Part shown: in pieces, positions 25,910 through 35,014 of the stretch
Layout: each line of letters starts with the position of its first letter
How positions within the stretch are numbered: the first letter of the stretch is position 1
NCBI GenBank assembly: GCA_051251595.1
Contig: JBPOFA010000001.1
Coordinates: forward strand, 248,001-312,000
Direction: 5' to 3'
From: NORP110 sp051251595
Lineage (GTDB): Bacteria; Pseudomonadota; Alphaproteobacteria; Rhodobacterales; Rhodobacteraceae
DNA length: 64,000 nt
The notes under the pieces: generated by a model
Told to the model about the DNA's origin: nothing
Databases searched by the model: none
What the model saw: the letters and a program-made list of their open reading frames with translations, nothing else
Made by a program: the position numbers and the translations under genes

Positions 25910-27003
25910 TTTCGCCCCCCCGTCGTCTTGGCCATTTTCGCGGCCATGCTGTCTGCAAACCGGATCGCCGCGGCCACGGCACGGTAATGCTCTGGCAAAA
26001 TCTGCTCTCCGATGTCTACCGTTCCGAACAACGCGCGCGCCGTTGGTGGATCATGGTGAATTGGTATGCCCGATTCATGCGAAATCTCTCGGATTCTGGC
26101 CGCAATTTCGTCGACACCCTTTGCAACACAGACAGGAGCTTCACCAGGTGCGCGGGTCCATTTCAAAGCGACAGCAAAATGCGTCGGGTTAACAATCACG
26201 ACATCTGCTGTTGGGACATCAGCCAACATCTTGTTCAACGCAATTTCTTGGGCGCGCCGGCGGCGCTGTTGTTTCACATGCGGGTCGCCTTCGGATTGTT
26301 TCGCTTCGTCAGTAAGTTCTTTTCGCGACATTCGGTTCTTTCGAATGTGTTCTGACTTTTGCCAAAGGAAATCTATGGCGCCAATAACGACGGAAATCAG
26401 CAAGACGATTCCAACGAACTGAACAACCAACTCTGCCATAAAAGCGACGATTTGAACTGGCTTCATTTCCACGGAAACAACAGTGTCCGGAAACGTCTGG
26501 ACCAGGAAGATACCAAGAACCAAACACAACAAAAGTAACTTTGCGAATGCCTTTGCAAATTCAAATAGTCCCTGACGCCCGTATTTATTCTTGGCATTGG
26601 CCAACAACGAAATTCGACTGAGTTTGGGCGTCAATTTGTCTGGCGCGACGACGAACGATTGCTGGACCAAGACCGACAAGACCGTCGTGATGAGGGGCAA
26701 AATGAACCAAGGCGATACGGCCCAAACAACACTGGTCATTAGATCACCAAATACTCTTTGTGCACCCCCGGAAAACATCTCTTCACTCAATTGCGTTATA
26801 TCGGAAAACACTCTTGTCAAATCCGAACCCATTTGGGCCAAAATGCTTGCACCAACCGTAAAGGCGACCACGTAAAAACCAGCATATGCAGCCGCGGCGT
26901 TCAAATCCGCCGATCGCGCCAAATCCCCTTTCCTTCGGGCATCCTCCAACTTTTTCTGAGTTGGCTCGTATTGTTTGTCGTCGCTTTCACCCGCCTCGCT
27001 CAC
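25906..27003 (-). CDS. flhB: Flagellar export gate/specificity switch FlhB
   Basis: Export-apparatus membrane protein of 365 residues. It has an N-terminal charged stretch (PTQKKLEDARRKGDLARS), four hydrophobic segments, and a cytoplasmic domain with the autocleavage motif NPTH near residue 269 within VIVNPTHFAVALKW. Cleavage there lets FliK switch export from hook to filament substrates. It overlaps fliR and the fliJ candidate by 4 bp on either side. Confidence 0.96.
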   Translation of the reverse strand: MSEAGESDDKQYEPTQKKLEDARRKGDLARSADLNAAAAYAGFYVVAFTVGASILAQMGSDLTRVFSDITQLSEEMFSGGAQRVFGDLMTSVVWAVSPWFILPLITTVLSVLVQQSFVVAPDKLTPKLSRISLLANAKNKYGRQGLFEFAKAFAKLLLLCLVLGIFLVQTFPDTVVSVEMKPVQIVAFMAELVVQFVGIVLLISVVIGAIDFLWQKSEHIRKNRMSRKELTDEAKQSEGDPHVKQQRRRRAQEIALNKMLADVPTADVVIVNPTHFAVALKWTRAPGEAPVCVAKGVDEIAARIREISHESGIPIHHDPPTARALFGTVDIGEQILPEHYRAVAAAIRFADSMAAKMAKTTGGRK

Positions 27004-27779
27004 GGCTGGCCCCCAAACGGATTTGCAATAAACGACTCTATTTCAATGTGCCAAACCGACAGAATTAGGGGCGTGATAATAGCCAGCATGACCAAACCCC
27101 CTGCCGTAATTGCCGGTGCGCCGACAAAGGAAACCATAAGCTGCGGCATGGCGCGGTTGATTGCCCCAAGCGCGATATTGTAAATCAACGTTGCAACAAC
27201 AAACGGCGCAGCGAGCGAAAACGCCAGGGCAAACACGCGCGCAATTTGCATAACTCCCCATTCAGACAGACCTGAGCCCAAAAGGAATTTTCCAGGCGTA
27301 AAGAGTTGATAGGAAAACAAAATCAACTGAACAAACTTGACGTGCAATCCAAGCGTCACAGCCAAAGCCAAACCGGCAATAACCAAGACATGGCCGATCG
27401 CTGGCTGTGGGTCCAAACCAGCGCCGCCAAAGATTTGCGACAGAGACGTGGATTGCGCCACGATTGCGCCGGTGATCTGTAGGGCGTGAACAAACAACCG
27501 CAACGACACCCCAATCGTCAAACCAGCAACGACTTCTGCTCCGACAAACAGGACCAAACCACTGCCCGACGGAATTTCCGCCGGAAACCAAGGCAATGCG
27601 CCTGGAAACACCACCAGCGCCAACAACACCCCAATCAGCAACCTTATCCTTTGAGGGACAGATTTTTCGCCGAGCGCGGGCAACAGGGCCATGGCCGCTC
27701 CCACCCTAAGAAAAACAAGAAAACCAATCACCAACCAATCTGGGTCAATCTGAAACAGGCCTGTCAACTGGCTGGTCAT
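27000..27779 (-). CDS. fliR: Flagellar export gate protein FliR
   Basis: Polytopic export-gate subunit of 259 residues with about six hydrophobic segments. Typical features include LVFLRVGAAMALLPALGEKSVPQRIR near the N-terminus and LPQLMV-like MPQLMVSFVGAPAITAGG near the C-terminus. It overlaps both flhA and flhB by 4 bp, giving a tightly coupled flhA-fliR-flhB unit. Confidence 0.95.
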   Translation of the reverse strand: MTSQLTGLFQIDPDWLVIGFLVFLRVGAAMALLPALGEKSVPQRIRLLIGVLLALVVFPGALPWFPAEIPSGSGLVLFVGAEVVAGLTIGVSLRLFVHALQITGAIVAQSTSLSQIFGGAGLDPQPAIGHVLVIAGLALAVTLGLHVKFVQLILFSYQLFTPGKFLLGSGLSEWGVMQIARVFALAFSLAAPFVVATLIYNIALGAINRAMPQLMVSFVGAPAITAGGLVMLAIITPLILSVWHIEIESFIANPFGGQP

Positions 27780-29863
27780 GCGGCGACAAGCCCGACCAAT
27801 GAAGGTTTGGCATCTGTCCCGATTTCATCATACGACAAGACGGGGTTCGGCAGGCCCTTGGTTCCAATCACTGTGTGCAGATATTTACGTCGATTGGCGC
27901 TTGTCATGAGCGCTGGATAGACACCATTTTCACCCGCAGCCGCGACTTTTTCAGCGATTGAATTTGCCAGCCGGTTAAAGACCTCTGGCGGCAACGCCAC
28001 ATCGGATCCGTGCTCGGCATTCAGTTGATACTTTTCAAAAATGCTTTCCCATCCCGGATCCAATTGAATTAGGGGCACTGTGCCATCGCCGCGCCGAATC
28101 TCTGCGACCAGCTGAAATCCCAGCTTTTGCCGAACATGCTCACAAACGGCCTGCGGTGGCGTCACTGCGGGCCGTGCCTCTGCGATTGCCTCTAGGATTA
28201 GGGGCATATTTCTGATCGACACGCGTTCCTGCAGCAGCAACCGCAATGTCGCTAACAACGCATCCATGGGAACTTTGTCCGGAATCAGATCGTCCAATAG
28301 CTTTCGGTTTGCGTCGGACCTGATTGGGTCGCTCAAGTTCGTCATTTCATCCAGCAATCGACGCAGCGATTTCATTCCCAACAAACGACCAAGGTTCTTT
28401 TTTAGAACCTCCAGCAGGTGCGTGGCCAAGACTTCCGCCGGGTTCACCAACGTGACCCCGGCCAGCATGGCCGCTTCATGGTCTTGTGCACCAATCCACC
28501 GGGCCGGCGCGCCGTAAACGGGTTCTTTAACATCGTGGCCCGCCGGAAAGTCAGTTGTATCGTCCGGCAAAAGCGCAAGCGATCGGTCAGAGTCAAGAAA
28601 ATCACGCACCTGCTCAACCCCATGAACTCGGATAACATAGGTTCCTGTTGGTAAGGTCACGTCATCCGTTAACCGGATTTCCGGCAGGATGACTCCGAAC
28701 GTCCTTGCGACATGCCGCCTGATATTTTCAACCCTGGCCTCAAGACCATTTGTCGGATCAAGCACCATCGAAACAAGATCGGGCGAAAATTCGACATGAA
28801 TGTCATCAAGATCCAACACGTCGCCAAGGGATTGTTTTGCGGCCGGTTCAAGTTCTGCAATTGTATCGACTGTTGTGTCGAGCTTTTCCTGCAAAGACCG
28901 ATGAGAGACGACCGCACTCAGCCCCAAAGTGACCGCACCAATCAAGAATGGAATGAACGGTAATCCCGGCACCAACGCAAACATCCCCATTAAAACGGCA
29001 ACCGTTCCAAGCGCCGCCGGGTATCGACCCAGCTGCGCGAAAAAGGCCACATCAGTCGATCCCGTCGCCCCGCCCTTGGCCAGCAAAAGCGCCGTTCCGA
29101 TCGAAATGATCACGGCCGGAAATTGCGACACCAAACCATCGCCCACTGTCAGGATCGCGTAGGTTTCAAAGGCCCGCGAAAGCGGCATTCCATGGAGCGC
29201 GACGCCAATGACCAAGCCCATCACCAAATTTAACATGGTGATAAGCAAGCCCGCGATGGCGTCGCCTTTTACGAATTTCGATGCGCCATCCAGCGATCCG
29301 AAAAATGTGGTTTCAGCCAGCTCTGTCTCTCGCCGGGATTTTGCTTCAGCATGATCGATTGCTCCCGCCGACATGTCACTGTCAATCGCAAGCTGTTTGC
29401 CTGGCATTCCGTCAAGGGCAAACCGGGCCCCGACCTCTGCCATGCGGGTGGCACCTTTGGTGATCACGACGAAATTTACGATCAAAAGAACACCAAAGAC
29501 CACCAGACCCAAAAAGACACTTCCACCCATTACGAATTGCGCAAAGCCTTCAATGACATTGCCGGCTGCCGCAGTTCCAGTGTGGCCTTGGCCAATAATT
29601 AACTTTGTCGAAGAAATGTTAAGCGAAAGCCGAAGCATCAAAGACGCCAGCAAAACCGACGGGAAGGCCGAGAAATCGAGCGGCCGTTCAATGAATAATG
29701 TGACCGTAAACATCAAAATTGCGAGCGTAAAAGAGGCGGCCAAGCCGACATCGAGCACCCAGGCCGGCATCGGCAAAATCATCATCACGATAATCGCCAT
29801 CAGAGAAAGAGCCAACAAAACCGTTGGCTGAAAGACGGCAGCGATCTTTATCTCTTGGAACAT
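27776..29863 (-). CDS. flhA: Flagellar export gate protein FlhA
   Basis: Large export-gate component of 695 residues with eight expected N-terminal membrane helices and a C-terminal cytoplasmic ring domain that docks chaperone-substrate complexes. The cytoplasmic FHIPEP-type loop region FVVITKGATRMAEVGARFALDGMPGKQLAID is intact. I set the start at 29863 (MFQEIKIAAVFQPT) because 52 upstream in-frame codons read into the preceding gene and look nonhomologous. It begins 1 bp after the sltF-like stop. Confidence 0.95.
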   Translation of the reverse strand: MFQEIKIAAVFQPTVLLALSLMAIIVMMILPMPAWVLDVGLAASFTLAILMFTVTLFIERPLDFSAFPSVLLASLMLRLSLNISSTKLIIGQGHTGTAAAGNVIEGFAQFVMGGSVFLGLVVFGVLLIVNFVVITKGATRMAEVGARFALDGMPGKQLAIDSDMSAGAIDHAEAKSRRETELAETTFFGSLDGASKFVKGDAIAGLLITMLNLVMGLVIGVALHGMPLSRAFETYAILTVGDGLVSQFPAVIISIGTALLLAKGGATGSTDVAFFAQLGRYPAALGTVAVLMGMFALVPGLPFIPFLIGAVTLGLSAVVSHRSLQEKLDTTVDTIAELEPAAKQSLGDVLDLDDIHVEFSPDLVSMVLDPTNGLEARVENIRRHVARTFGVILPEIRLTDDVTLPTGTYVIRVHGVEQVRDFLDSDRSLALLPDDTTDFPAGHDVKEPVYGAPARWIGAQDHEAAMLAGVTLVNPAEVLATHLLEVLKKNLGRLLGMKSLRRLLDEMTNLSDPIRSDANRKLLDDLIPDKVPMDALLATLRLLLQERVSIRNMPLILEAIAEARPAVTPPQAVCEHVRQKLGFQLVAEIRRGDGTVPLIQLDPGWESIFEKYQLNAEHGSDVALPPEVFNRLANSIAEKVAAAGENGVYPALMTSANRRKYLHTVIGTKGLPNPVLSYDEIGTDAKPSLVGLVAA

Positions 29864-29864
29864 A

Positions 29865-30626
29865 TCAGCCGCCAATAAAAAACGGAGCCGCCGTGCCGGA
29901 TGTGCCAGAAGGGAACAGTGATCCCATGCCGGTCTGAGCCAGGGAATTTCCATGCAACAATGGAAATCCGTTTTCAGTCCCAACTGTCGCTTCAGGTGCC
30001 GCTTCCAGCTGGTGCCCATTCTTAGATTCAGCGAGGAGTTTCTTATCTCCCCCCTCCGGGCTCAGCCGTGCATAAATTTTGTCGAATCTCGCTTTGTATT
30101 TGTTGGCATGTTTTGGCGTTCGTGAATGATACGCGCCCGCTGCGTCCGACCAGTTTCCCATTTCACGGTAGAGTTCCCGCAGAAACTTTGCCGCATATAA
30201 GGCGTTGGTCATTGGGTCGAACATTTCTTCGATCGAAGAAAACCCATGTCCATGCCATTTGTAATTTAGCTGAAAGCACCCGACATCGAAACTTCTCGCG
30301 CCTCTGGCAAATTCCGCATCAACGAATTCTTGCGCGGCAGCGTAGGTATCAAACCAAACGCCGCGCCCCTCCATGTTGACCGTCCACGGCCAGGGGCCAA
30401 AGCGCTTGTCTTTTTTGCGGCCAGTCTCAGCAAGCGAGATTGCGTACAACACGTTCTCAGGTACGCCAGTTGAAAGTGATGCCAGTTTGGCGACTCTACG
30501 ACATTCCTCTAGATCGTTTGGGGACATTTTGGCTGTCGCCAAACCAGACGCGATCAGTAAAAATACTAAAGCCGCCAAGTATCGGATAAATCCCGCACGC
30601 AGACGGGCTTTTGTCTTATTGGCCAT
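29865..30626 (-). CDS. sltF: Flagellar lytic transglycosylase (SltF-like)
   Basis: Periplasmic peptidoglycan lytic transglycosylase of 253 residues. A basic N-terminus and hydrophobic core (LAALVFLLIASGLATA) form a signal peptide. The SLT domain has VLYAISLAETGRK, with the catalytic glutamate in the ES/ET-type position, SFDVGCFQLNYKWHG, and AGAYHSRTP. In Rhodobacter sphaeroides a comparable enzyme, SltF, opens the wall for the rod and binds a single-domain FlgJ. Location directly before flhA and the hydrolase-less FlgJ here support that role. Confidence 0.8.
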   Translation of the reverse strand: MANKTKARLRAGFIRYLAALVFLLIASGLATAKMSPNDLEECRRVAKLASLSTGVPENVLYAISLAETGRKKDKRFGPWPWTVNMEGRGVWFDTYAAAQEFVDAEFARGARSFDVGCFQLNYKWHGHGFSSIEEMFDPMTNALYAAKFLRELYREMGNWSDAAGAYHSRTPKHANKYKARFDKIYARLSPEGGDKKLLAESKNGHQLEAAPEATVGTENGFPLLHGNSLAQTGMGSLFPSGTSGTAAPFFIGG

Positions 30627-30693
30627 TTCTTCGCAATTCTTGCTGCTTTTGACTGGCCTTCAGATTATGCAGTAATGGTTTACAAGACGTGAC

Positions 30694-33090
30694 TCACAAC
30701 GAACTTTTGGTCTTGATCAACAACTCTTCAAGTATCTCGCGCGCCGCGCGCCCGGTATTGAGGGTCTTTTCTTCTACGTAATACTTGGTCGACTGTTCGC
30801 CCGGCAATGGCTCTTGCTGAACCGCGATCCGTTCCATAGCCAGTTGAGCTGCCTTGGCCATAACACCGTCATCGATTTCAGCGACTCTTTTCCAATCATT
30901 ATTTCGCCATGCAGTGCTTAGCTCGTCTTTAACATTACCGAGTTCGGCATATTTCGTACTCGCTTTTGACAGATCGCCGATTTTCTCATCAATTTTTGCC
31001 AACAGTATGTCTTTGTCGGCCCTTGAAAGCCCTGCAAGAATACCCTTTGCTTCCACAAAATTTCCCTTTGAAACTGCGATTTCTGCAAGCAGAAGTCTGA
31101 TGTCTTTGGAAGGTGTGCCATCATACAATTCGGCAATATTCCGGGCTTTTTCAGCAAAGCCCAATTTCAACAATCGCGAAGCTGTGGCCAACTTTGCATC
31201 ATACGACATTTCTTTCGTAAACGTGCGGGAAAATACGACCCGCAAAAACGTTTCGTCATTCGAAAATTGAGCGTTTCGAAGAAGCGCTTCTGACGTCAGG
31301 GCCGCGACTTGAAGGTCTGATAAACCGTCAACCTCCCTGGCAGTTTCAATAAGCCCCATGATCGTTTCAACTGGATCTGTCTGAGCACCCCCCCGGATAG
31401 AAGCCATCTTTAATCGGATTCCGACGGGCGTTCCGCGATACTCGACCGCCAAGGCGCCTGCAGCACGCGCGTTTTGTTTATCAACTGGAATCTCGTTCTT
31501 GATCTGGGTTTCGATCAATTCTGCCAATGCAATTGCTGCATCGGGCCCATTTGCCAAATATACTGAGTTCAATCGAGATAGAGACTTTTCTGTCTCGCCG
31601 CTCTTGTCAGAAATCTTGGCCTCTAATAGCTCCAAGTCCGGGACAGACAGTTTTGACGCGCGGCCCGCAAGGTTCTTTATGCTCGTGGCCGTGTCCAAGT
31701 CGTCAATGTCCAAAAAATGATTCGCCAGAGCCCGAGCAAAATTTTTCCGGAGATGGACCGGTAAAGCAGAAAAAGCTTGTAAAACAGATTTTGTATCGAT
31801 GGTTGTTTTGTCTGGAATGCGCCTGTGTGCCAGTAATCCCCACATCGAAAAGGCGCCGGGACAAGTAATTTTTGACGCTAAGACAGAGCCCTCGCCCAAG
31901 CGATCTCCATCGACCAAAATGGCCATTTCACGCAACATCCTGGCTTCCGGAATTTCACCGGAAAATTCTGCCATCAAAGCGTTGGCTTCGGCTCCGAAAC
32001 CTAGATAAATCTGTCTTTTGACCAATGCATCAACGGCTTCCTTGGACAACTCATCGAACTCACCTACCAGCCGACTACGCAGATCATCATAGGGATCTTG
32101 CAATGTCTCGGGGTTACCCCAAGACCCAATAGAGGCGAGAAATGTATCGTCGCACATTTCGTCTTCAGTCGTCATACTAGGCGCAAGACTTCGATCATCG
32201 CGATCCACAACGGTTTCAATCCGAATATGGCCATTTACGTCGTTGGCCTGGGCAGATTCTAAACTTTCTTGCGAATCACTCTCTACCGCTGAATTCAATA
32301 CTTCTTTGTCCTGTTTTTCTCCGGGTTTGACTCGCGGTATACGAACTAGACCTTGCGCTGCAGCGCGTTGAAGGCTTTTGAGCAATGATGTCCGCGCTAA
32401 ATCAGCCGTTCTGGGCTGCGCCCGAAACTGGAAATAGGGCATAGCATTGATTTTTATCGGCTCGGATTTTTCTGGTTTTGTATTGGCAATGACCTCTTCC
32501 GTCGATGCCTCGACTTCATTTAGGTCGACGTCCTCCGCCAAATTCGCTTCTATTACTTCTCCAACAACAAACTGCAGCGCCGTATCAGTTGATGAGGATA
32601 TTGAAGGGGTCGGCGTTGATGCGAATTGTGGTTGCGAAACAGAAGTTTCCGGCTCAATCTTTGGCTGAATCTCTGCAGTAAGGCTTGTTTCGCTCTTCTT
32701 CAAAATTTGTTCTTCGAACAATGAACCTGGCGATCCAGGACCATCTTTGATGTCCAATACGATCCGCCCATTGTGCATTTCAAAAGCATCGCCGTGGCAT
32801 TCACAATCTACGAACAATTTTAACCGACCTGGCCCCGGCACAACAACATTTTGGATACGTGTTTTGGGAATGAGGTCGAATATTTTACTGACATCCAACA
32901 CCTGCTGTTCGTCATCAAACCGAAACTCGTAGCCTCCGTCATCTCGTCCAAAAACCCATTTCGGATGATCTGGAAACTGAATAACCAACCGGGAAAAATC
33001 TGCATGTTCGCCACTTCGAACGACTGTCGTATTTGCCACTGCCGAAATCGGAACAAGCAGTGCCAATATCAGGGTCGAGATCCTAATCAT
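30694..33090 (-). CDS. motK: Large periplasmic motility protein, MotK candidate
   Basis: A 798-residue secreted protein. After a signal peptide (LILALLVPISAVA), residues about 20–125 form a beta-rich AMIN-like domain (HADFSRLVIQFPDHPKWVFG; GRIVLDIKDGPG). Residues about 130–340 are an acidic, Ser/Thr/Pro-rich linker, and about 340–780 are helical, TPR-like repeats. The gene overlaps motA by 4 bp and follows motE in the same run. In Cereibacter sphaeroides the Fla2 motor needs periplasmic MotK and MotE, which bind MotB. I infer this is the MotK equivalent from architecture and context; Sinorhizobium MotC is the other comparison. Confidence 0.6.
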   Translation of the reverse strand: MIRISTLILALLVPISAVANTTVVRSGEHADFSRLVIQFPDHPKWVFGRDDGGYEFRFDDEQQVLDVSKIFDLIPKTRIQNVVVPGPGRLKLFVDCECHGDAFEMHNGRIVLDIKDGPGSPGSLFEEQILKKSETSLTAEIQPKIEPETSVSQPQFASTPTPSISSSTDTALQFVVGEVIEANLAEDVDLNEVEASTEEVIANTKPEKSEPIKINAMPYFQFRAQPRTADLARTSLLKSLQRAAAQGLVRIPRVKPGEKQDKEVLNSAVESDSQESLESAQANDVNGHIRIETVVDRDDRSLAPSMTTEDEMCDDTFLASIGSWGNPETLQDPYDDLRSRLVGEFDELSKEAVDALVKRQIYLGFGAEANALMAEFSGEIPEARMLREMAILVDGDRLGEGSVLASKITCPGAFSMWGLLAHRRIPDKTTIDTKSVLQAFSALPVHLRKNFARALANHFLDIDDLDTATSIKNLAGRASKLSVPDLELLEAKISDKSGETEKSLSRLNSVYLANGPDAAIALAELIETQIKNEIPVDKQNARAAGALAVEYRGTPVGIRLKMASIRGGAQTDPVETIMGLIETAREVDGLSDLQVAALTSEALLRNAQFSNDETFLRVVFSRTFTKEMSYDAKLATASRLLKLGFAEKARNIAELYDGTPSKDIRLLLAEIAVSKGNFVEAKGILAGLSRADKDILLAKIDEKIGDLSKASTKYAELGNVKDELSTAWRNNDWKRVAEIDDGVMAKAAQLAMERIAVQQEPLPGEQSTKYYVEEKTLNTGRAAREILEELLIKTKSSL

Positions 33091-33968
33091 GCTGCGTCCT
33101 GTTTGACTTCCTTCAGCGCCTCCTCGAGCTCTGCAAAGGTAGGGCGATAACTACTGGGCGTATTCTGGCGTCCGACCTCTATACAAATGTTGGTTGAATG
33201 TTCGTAAAGATTGGCAACAAGGACTTCGCGGATCAAATGATAGAAGTGACTGTCCTCTTCGACGACCGCTTTGACCTTGGCCGCAAACGGTCCGACGAGA
33301 CCATAGGCCAGGAAGATGCCCAAAAAAGTACCGACCAGGGCACCGCCGATCATTTTTCCCAAAATTTCAGGTGGTTGATCGATTGATCCCATTGTCTTGA
33401 TCACGCCAAGAACCGCAGCCACAATCCCAAGCGCAGGCAGCCCGTCTGCCACCGTTTGCAAGGCATGGCTTGAATTTAGAGAATGATGCAAATTGGCGTC
33501 GAGCCGTTTTTCAAGCACCTCTTCCACCTGATGTGGGTCATCATAGTTCATTGACGCGGACCGCAACGTGTCGCAAATCAGATTCACAGCCTCTTTATCG
33601 GCCAGGATTTTGGGGTATTTCAAAAAGACAGATGACTGGTCGGGCGTTTCGATATGTTCTTCAAGACCAACGGGATTCTGGCGCGCAATTCGGATAAGTT
33701 CAAACAACAGGCACAACAAGTCCCGGTAATCCGGCGGCGTCCATTTCAACCCCTTGAAGACTTTTTTCAGATCTCTGAGTGTTTGCTTAACTGACCCAAT
33801 ATCGTTGCTGACCACAAAAGCGCCCACAGCGGCACCGCCGATCATCGTCATTTCATATGGAAGCGACTTTAGGATAATCGCCATTTTGCCGCCGCCAGCC
33901 AGATAGCCGCCAAAGACCATTACGAAGATCATTCCGATTCCAAATAATCCAACCACGCTGCGCACCAC
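33087..33968 (-). CDS. motA: Flagellar stator protein MotA
   Basis: Inner-membrane stator subunit of 293 residues. Four membrane segments are visible, two near the N-terminus and two in LPALGIVAAVLGVIKTMG and MIGGALVGTFLGIFLAYGLVGPFA, which carry the conserved proline and the pore-lining helices. The cytoplasmic loop between them contacts FliG. Its usual partner motB is not adjacent but 10 kb away at the other end of the island. It overlaps the motK-like gene by 4 bp. Confidence 0.95.
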   Translation of the reverse strand: MVRSVVGLFGIGMIFVMVFGGYLAGGGKMAIILKSLPYEMTMIGGAAVGAFVVSNDIGSVKQTLRDLKKVFKGLKWTPPDYRDLLCLLFELIRIARQNPVGLEEHIETPDQSSVFLKYPKILADKEAVNLICDTLRSASMNYDDPHQVEEVLEKRLDANLHHSLNSSHALQTVADGLPALGIVAAVLGVIKTMGSIDQPPEILGKMIGGALVGTFLGIFLAYGLVGPFAAKVKAVVEEDSHFYHLIREVLVANLYEHSTNICIEVGRQNTPSSYRPTFAELEEALKEVKQDAA

Positions 33969-34010
33969 TCATCTTGTCATTTCATCCAAGAAAACTCTTT
34001 CAAAAAGGAG

Positions 34011-34631
34011 TTAATTTTCCGGCAACATAGACTGCGTATCTCCCGCTTTTGCATTTCTGCCTGCCAAAATGACGCTAATCGAATAGGCCGATTGCGGTGA
34101 CAGACCCGCCATGACTGATGCCGCAGCGTCGGGTCGCATTCGACCAATGAAACCGGCCGCGAAAGTTGCATTCATTTCTTCAAAGAGCCGTGCGGCGTCT
34201 GCTGGCTTCATGTTTTCATATACGGAAGTCAGCTTGGAAAGATCGTCTTCTGCAGCCGTTTTGGATTGGGCAATGGTTGCCGACAACCGATCTTCAGCCT
34301 GCTTCATTTCTGCAAGTCTTGCACGAACTTCAGTCTCGGTTAACGCAAGCGCCTGCTCAAACTCTTGCAGTCGCACATTCTTTTTTTCAATTTCTTGCTG
34401 CCGCAACACCAATGTTCGCGCAAGTTCAGCCGCCCCTGCCGTGGGCTCACAGAGGGGAGACGCATGCGTATCTACCTCCTGCGATCCCATCTCTGCCACC
34501 TCTTTGGCGATTGCCTGGCCACTGCCTGCGGCAAACCGGATCAACGCTGAGGCCGCAAACAAGCCGGCAACAAAAAGCAACGCACCACGACCACTTGACC
34601 ATTTCTTGATAGGCATTTTTGAATTCATCAT
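34011..34631 (-). CDS. motE: MotE family motility protein
   Basis: A 206-residue protein with one N-terminal hydrophobic segment (GALLFVAGLFAASALIRFA), a coiled coil from about residue 80 to 135, and a C-terminal MgtE-N-like helical module containing YENMKPADAARLFEEMNATFAAGFIGRMRPDAAASVMAGLSP. This is the MotE family pattern. In Sinorhizobium MotE stabilises the periplasmic motility protein MotC, and in Cereibacter it works with MotK. Its position just before motA and the large periplasmic protein agrees. Confidence 0.82.
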   Translation of the reverse strand: MMNSKMPIKKWSSGRGALLFVAGLFAASALIRFAAGSGQAIAKEVAEMGSQEVDTHASPLCEPTAGAAELARTLVLRQQEIEKKNVRLQEFEQALALTETEVRARLAEMKQAEDRLSATIAQSKTAAEDDLSKLTSVYENMKPADAARLFEEMNATFAAGFIGRMRPDAAASVMAGLSPQSAYSISVILAGRNAKAGDTQSMLPEN

Positions 34632-34641
34632 GTCATCACCA

Positions 34642-35004
34642 TCAAACTTGGGAACGCTTGCTTAGAAAAAACGGCTCTGGCGCTTTTTCGGGTTCCGGAT
34701 CTTTTGGCTTTTCTTGCGGCTCTGGAATGTCATGCAATGAGGCCACAAGCAGTTCCAAACGCCGCGCCGCACCTTCTGCCCGGCCCGTCAATTTATCGAG
34801 CGATTCCGCAGAACCGGTTGCTGAAGACTGGGCCACCTGCAATGTCTTGGTCATGTCGTCCACCTGCGCAGACAAGACCGCGATTGCGCCACCAACGCCC
34901 TTTTCCAGATCGGTAAAACGCCGCAATCTTCTGGACAAGACGATGCAATAGATCGTGGCTGCGATAGCACCTAGGATCAGTAAAATGTCAGAGATGATTT
35001 CCAT
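34642..35004 (-). CDS. Small membrane-anchored coiled-coil protein of the flagellar cluster
   Basis: A 120-residue protein with one N-terminal membrane helix (IISDILLILGAIAATIYCIVL), an arginine-rich stop-transfer (SRRLRRF), a helical coiled coil up to about residue 90, and a proline- and acid-rich tail. Similar small proteins (I recall them as DUF6468) sit between fliL and motE in alphaproteobacterial flagellar clusters. Function unknown; membrane topology suggests an accessory role at the motor or stator. It lies 10 bp after fliL. Confidence 0.6.
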   Translation of the reverse strand: MEIISDILLILGAIAATIYCIVLSRRLRRFTDLEKGVGGAIAVLSAQVDDMTKTLQVAQSSATGSAESLDKLTGRAEGAARRLELLVASLHDIPEPQEKPKDPEPEKAPEPFFLSKRSQV

Positions 35005-35014
35005 AATTTTTTAC

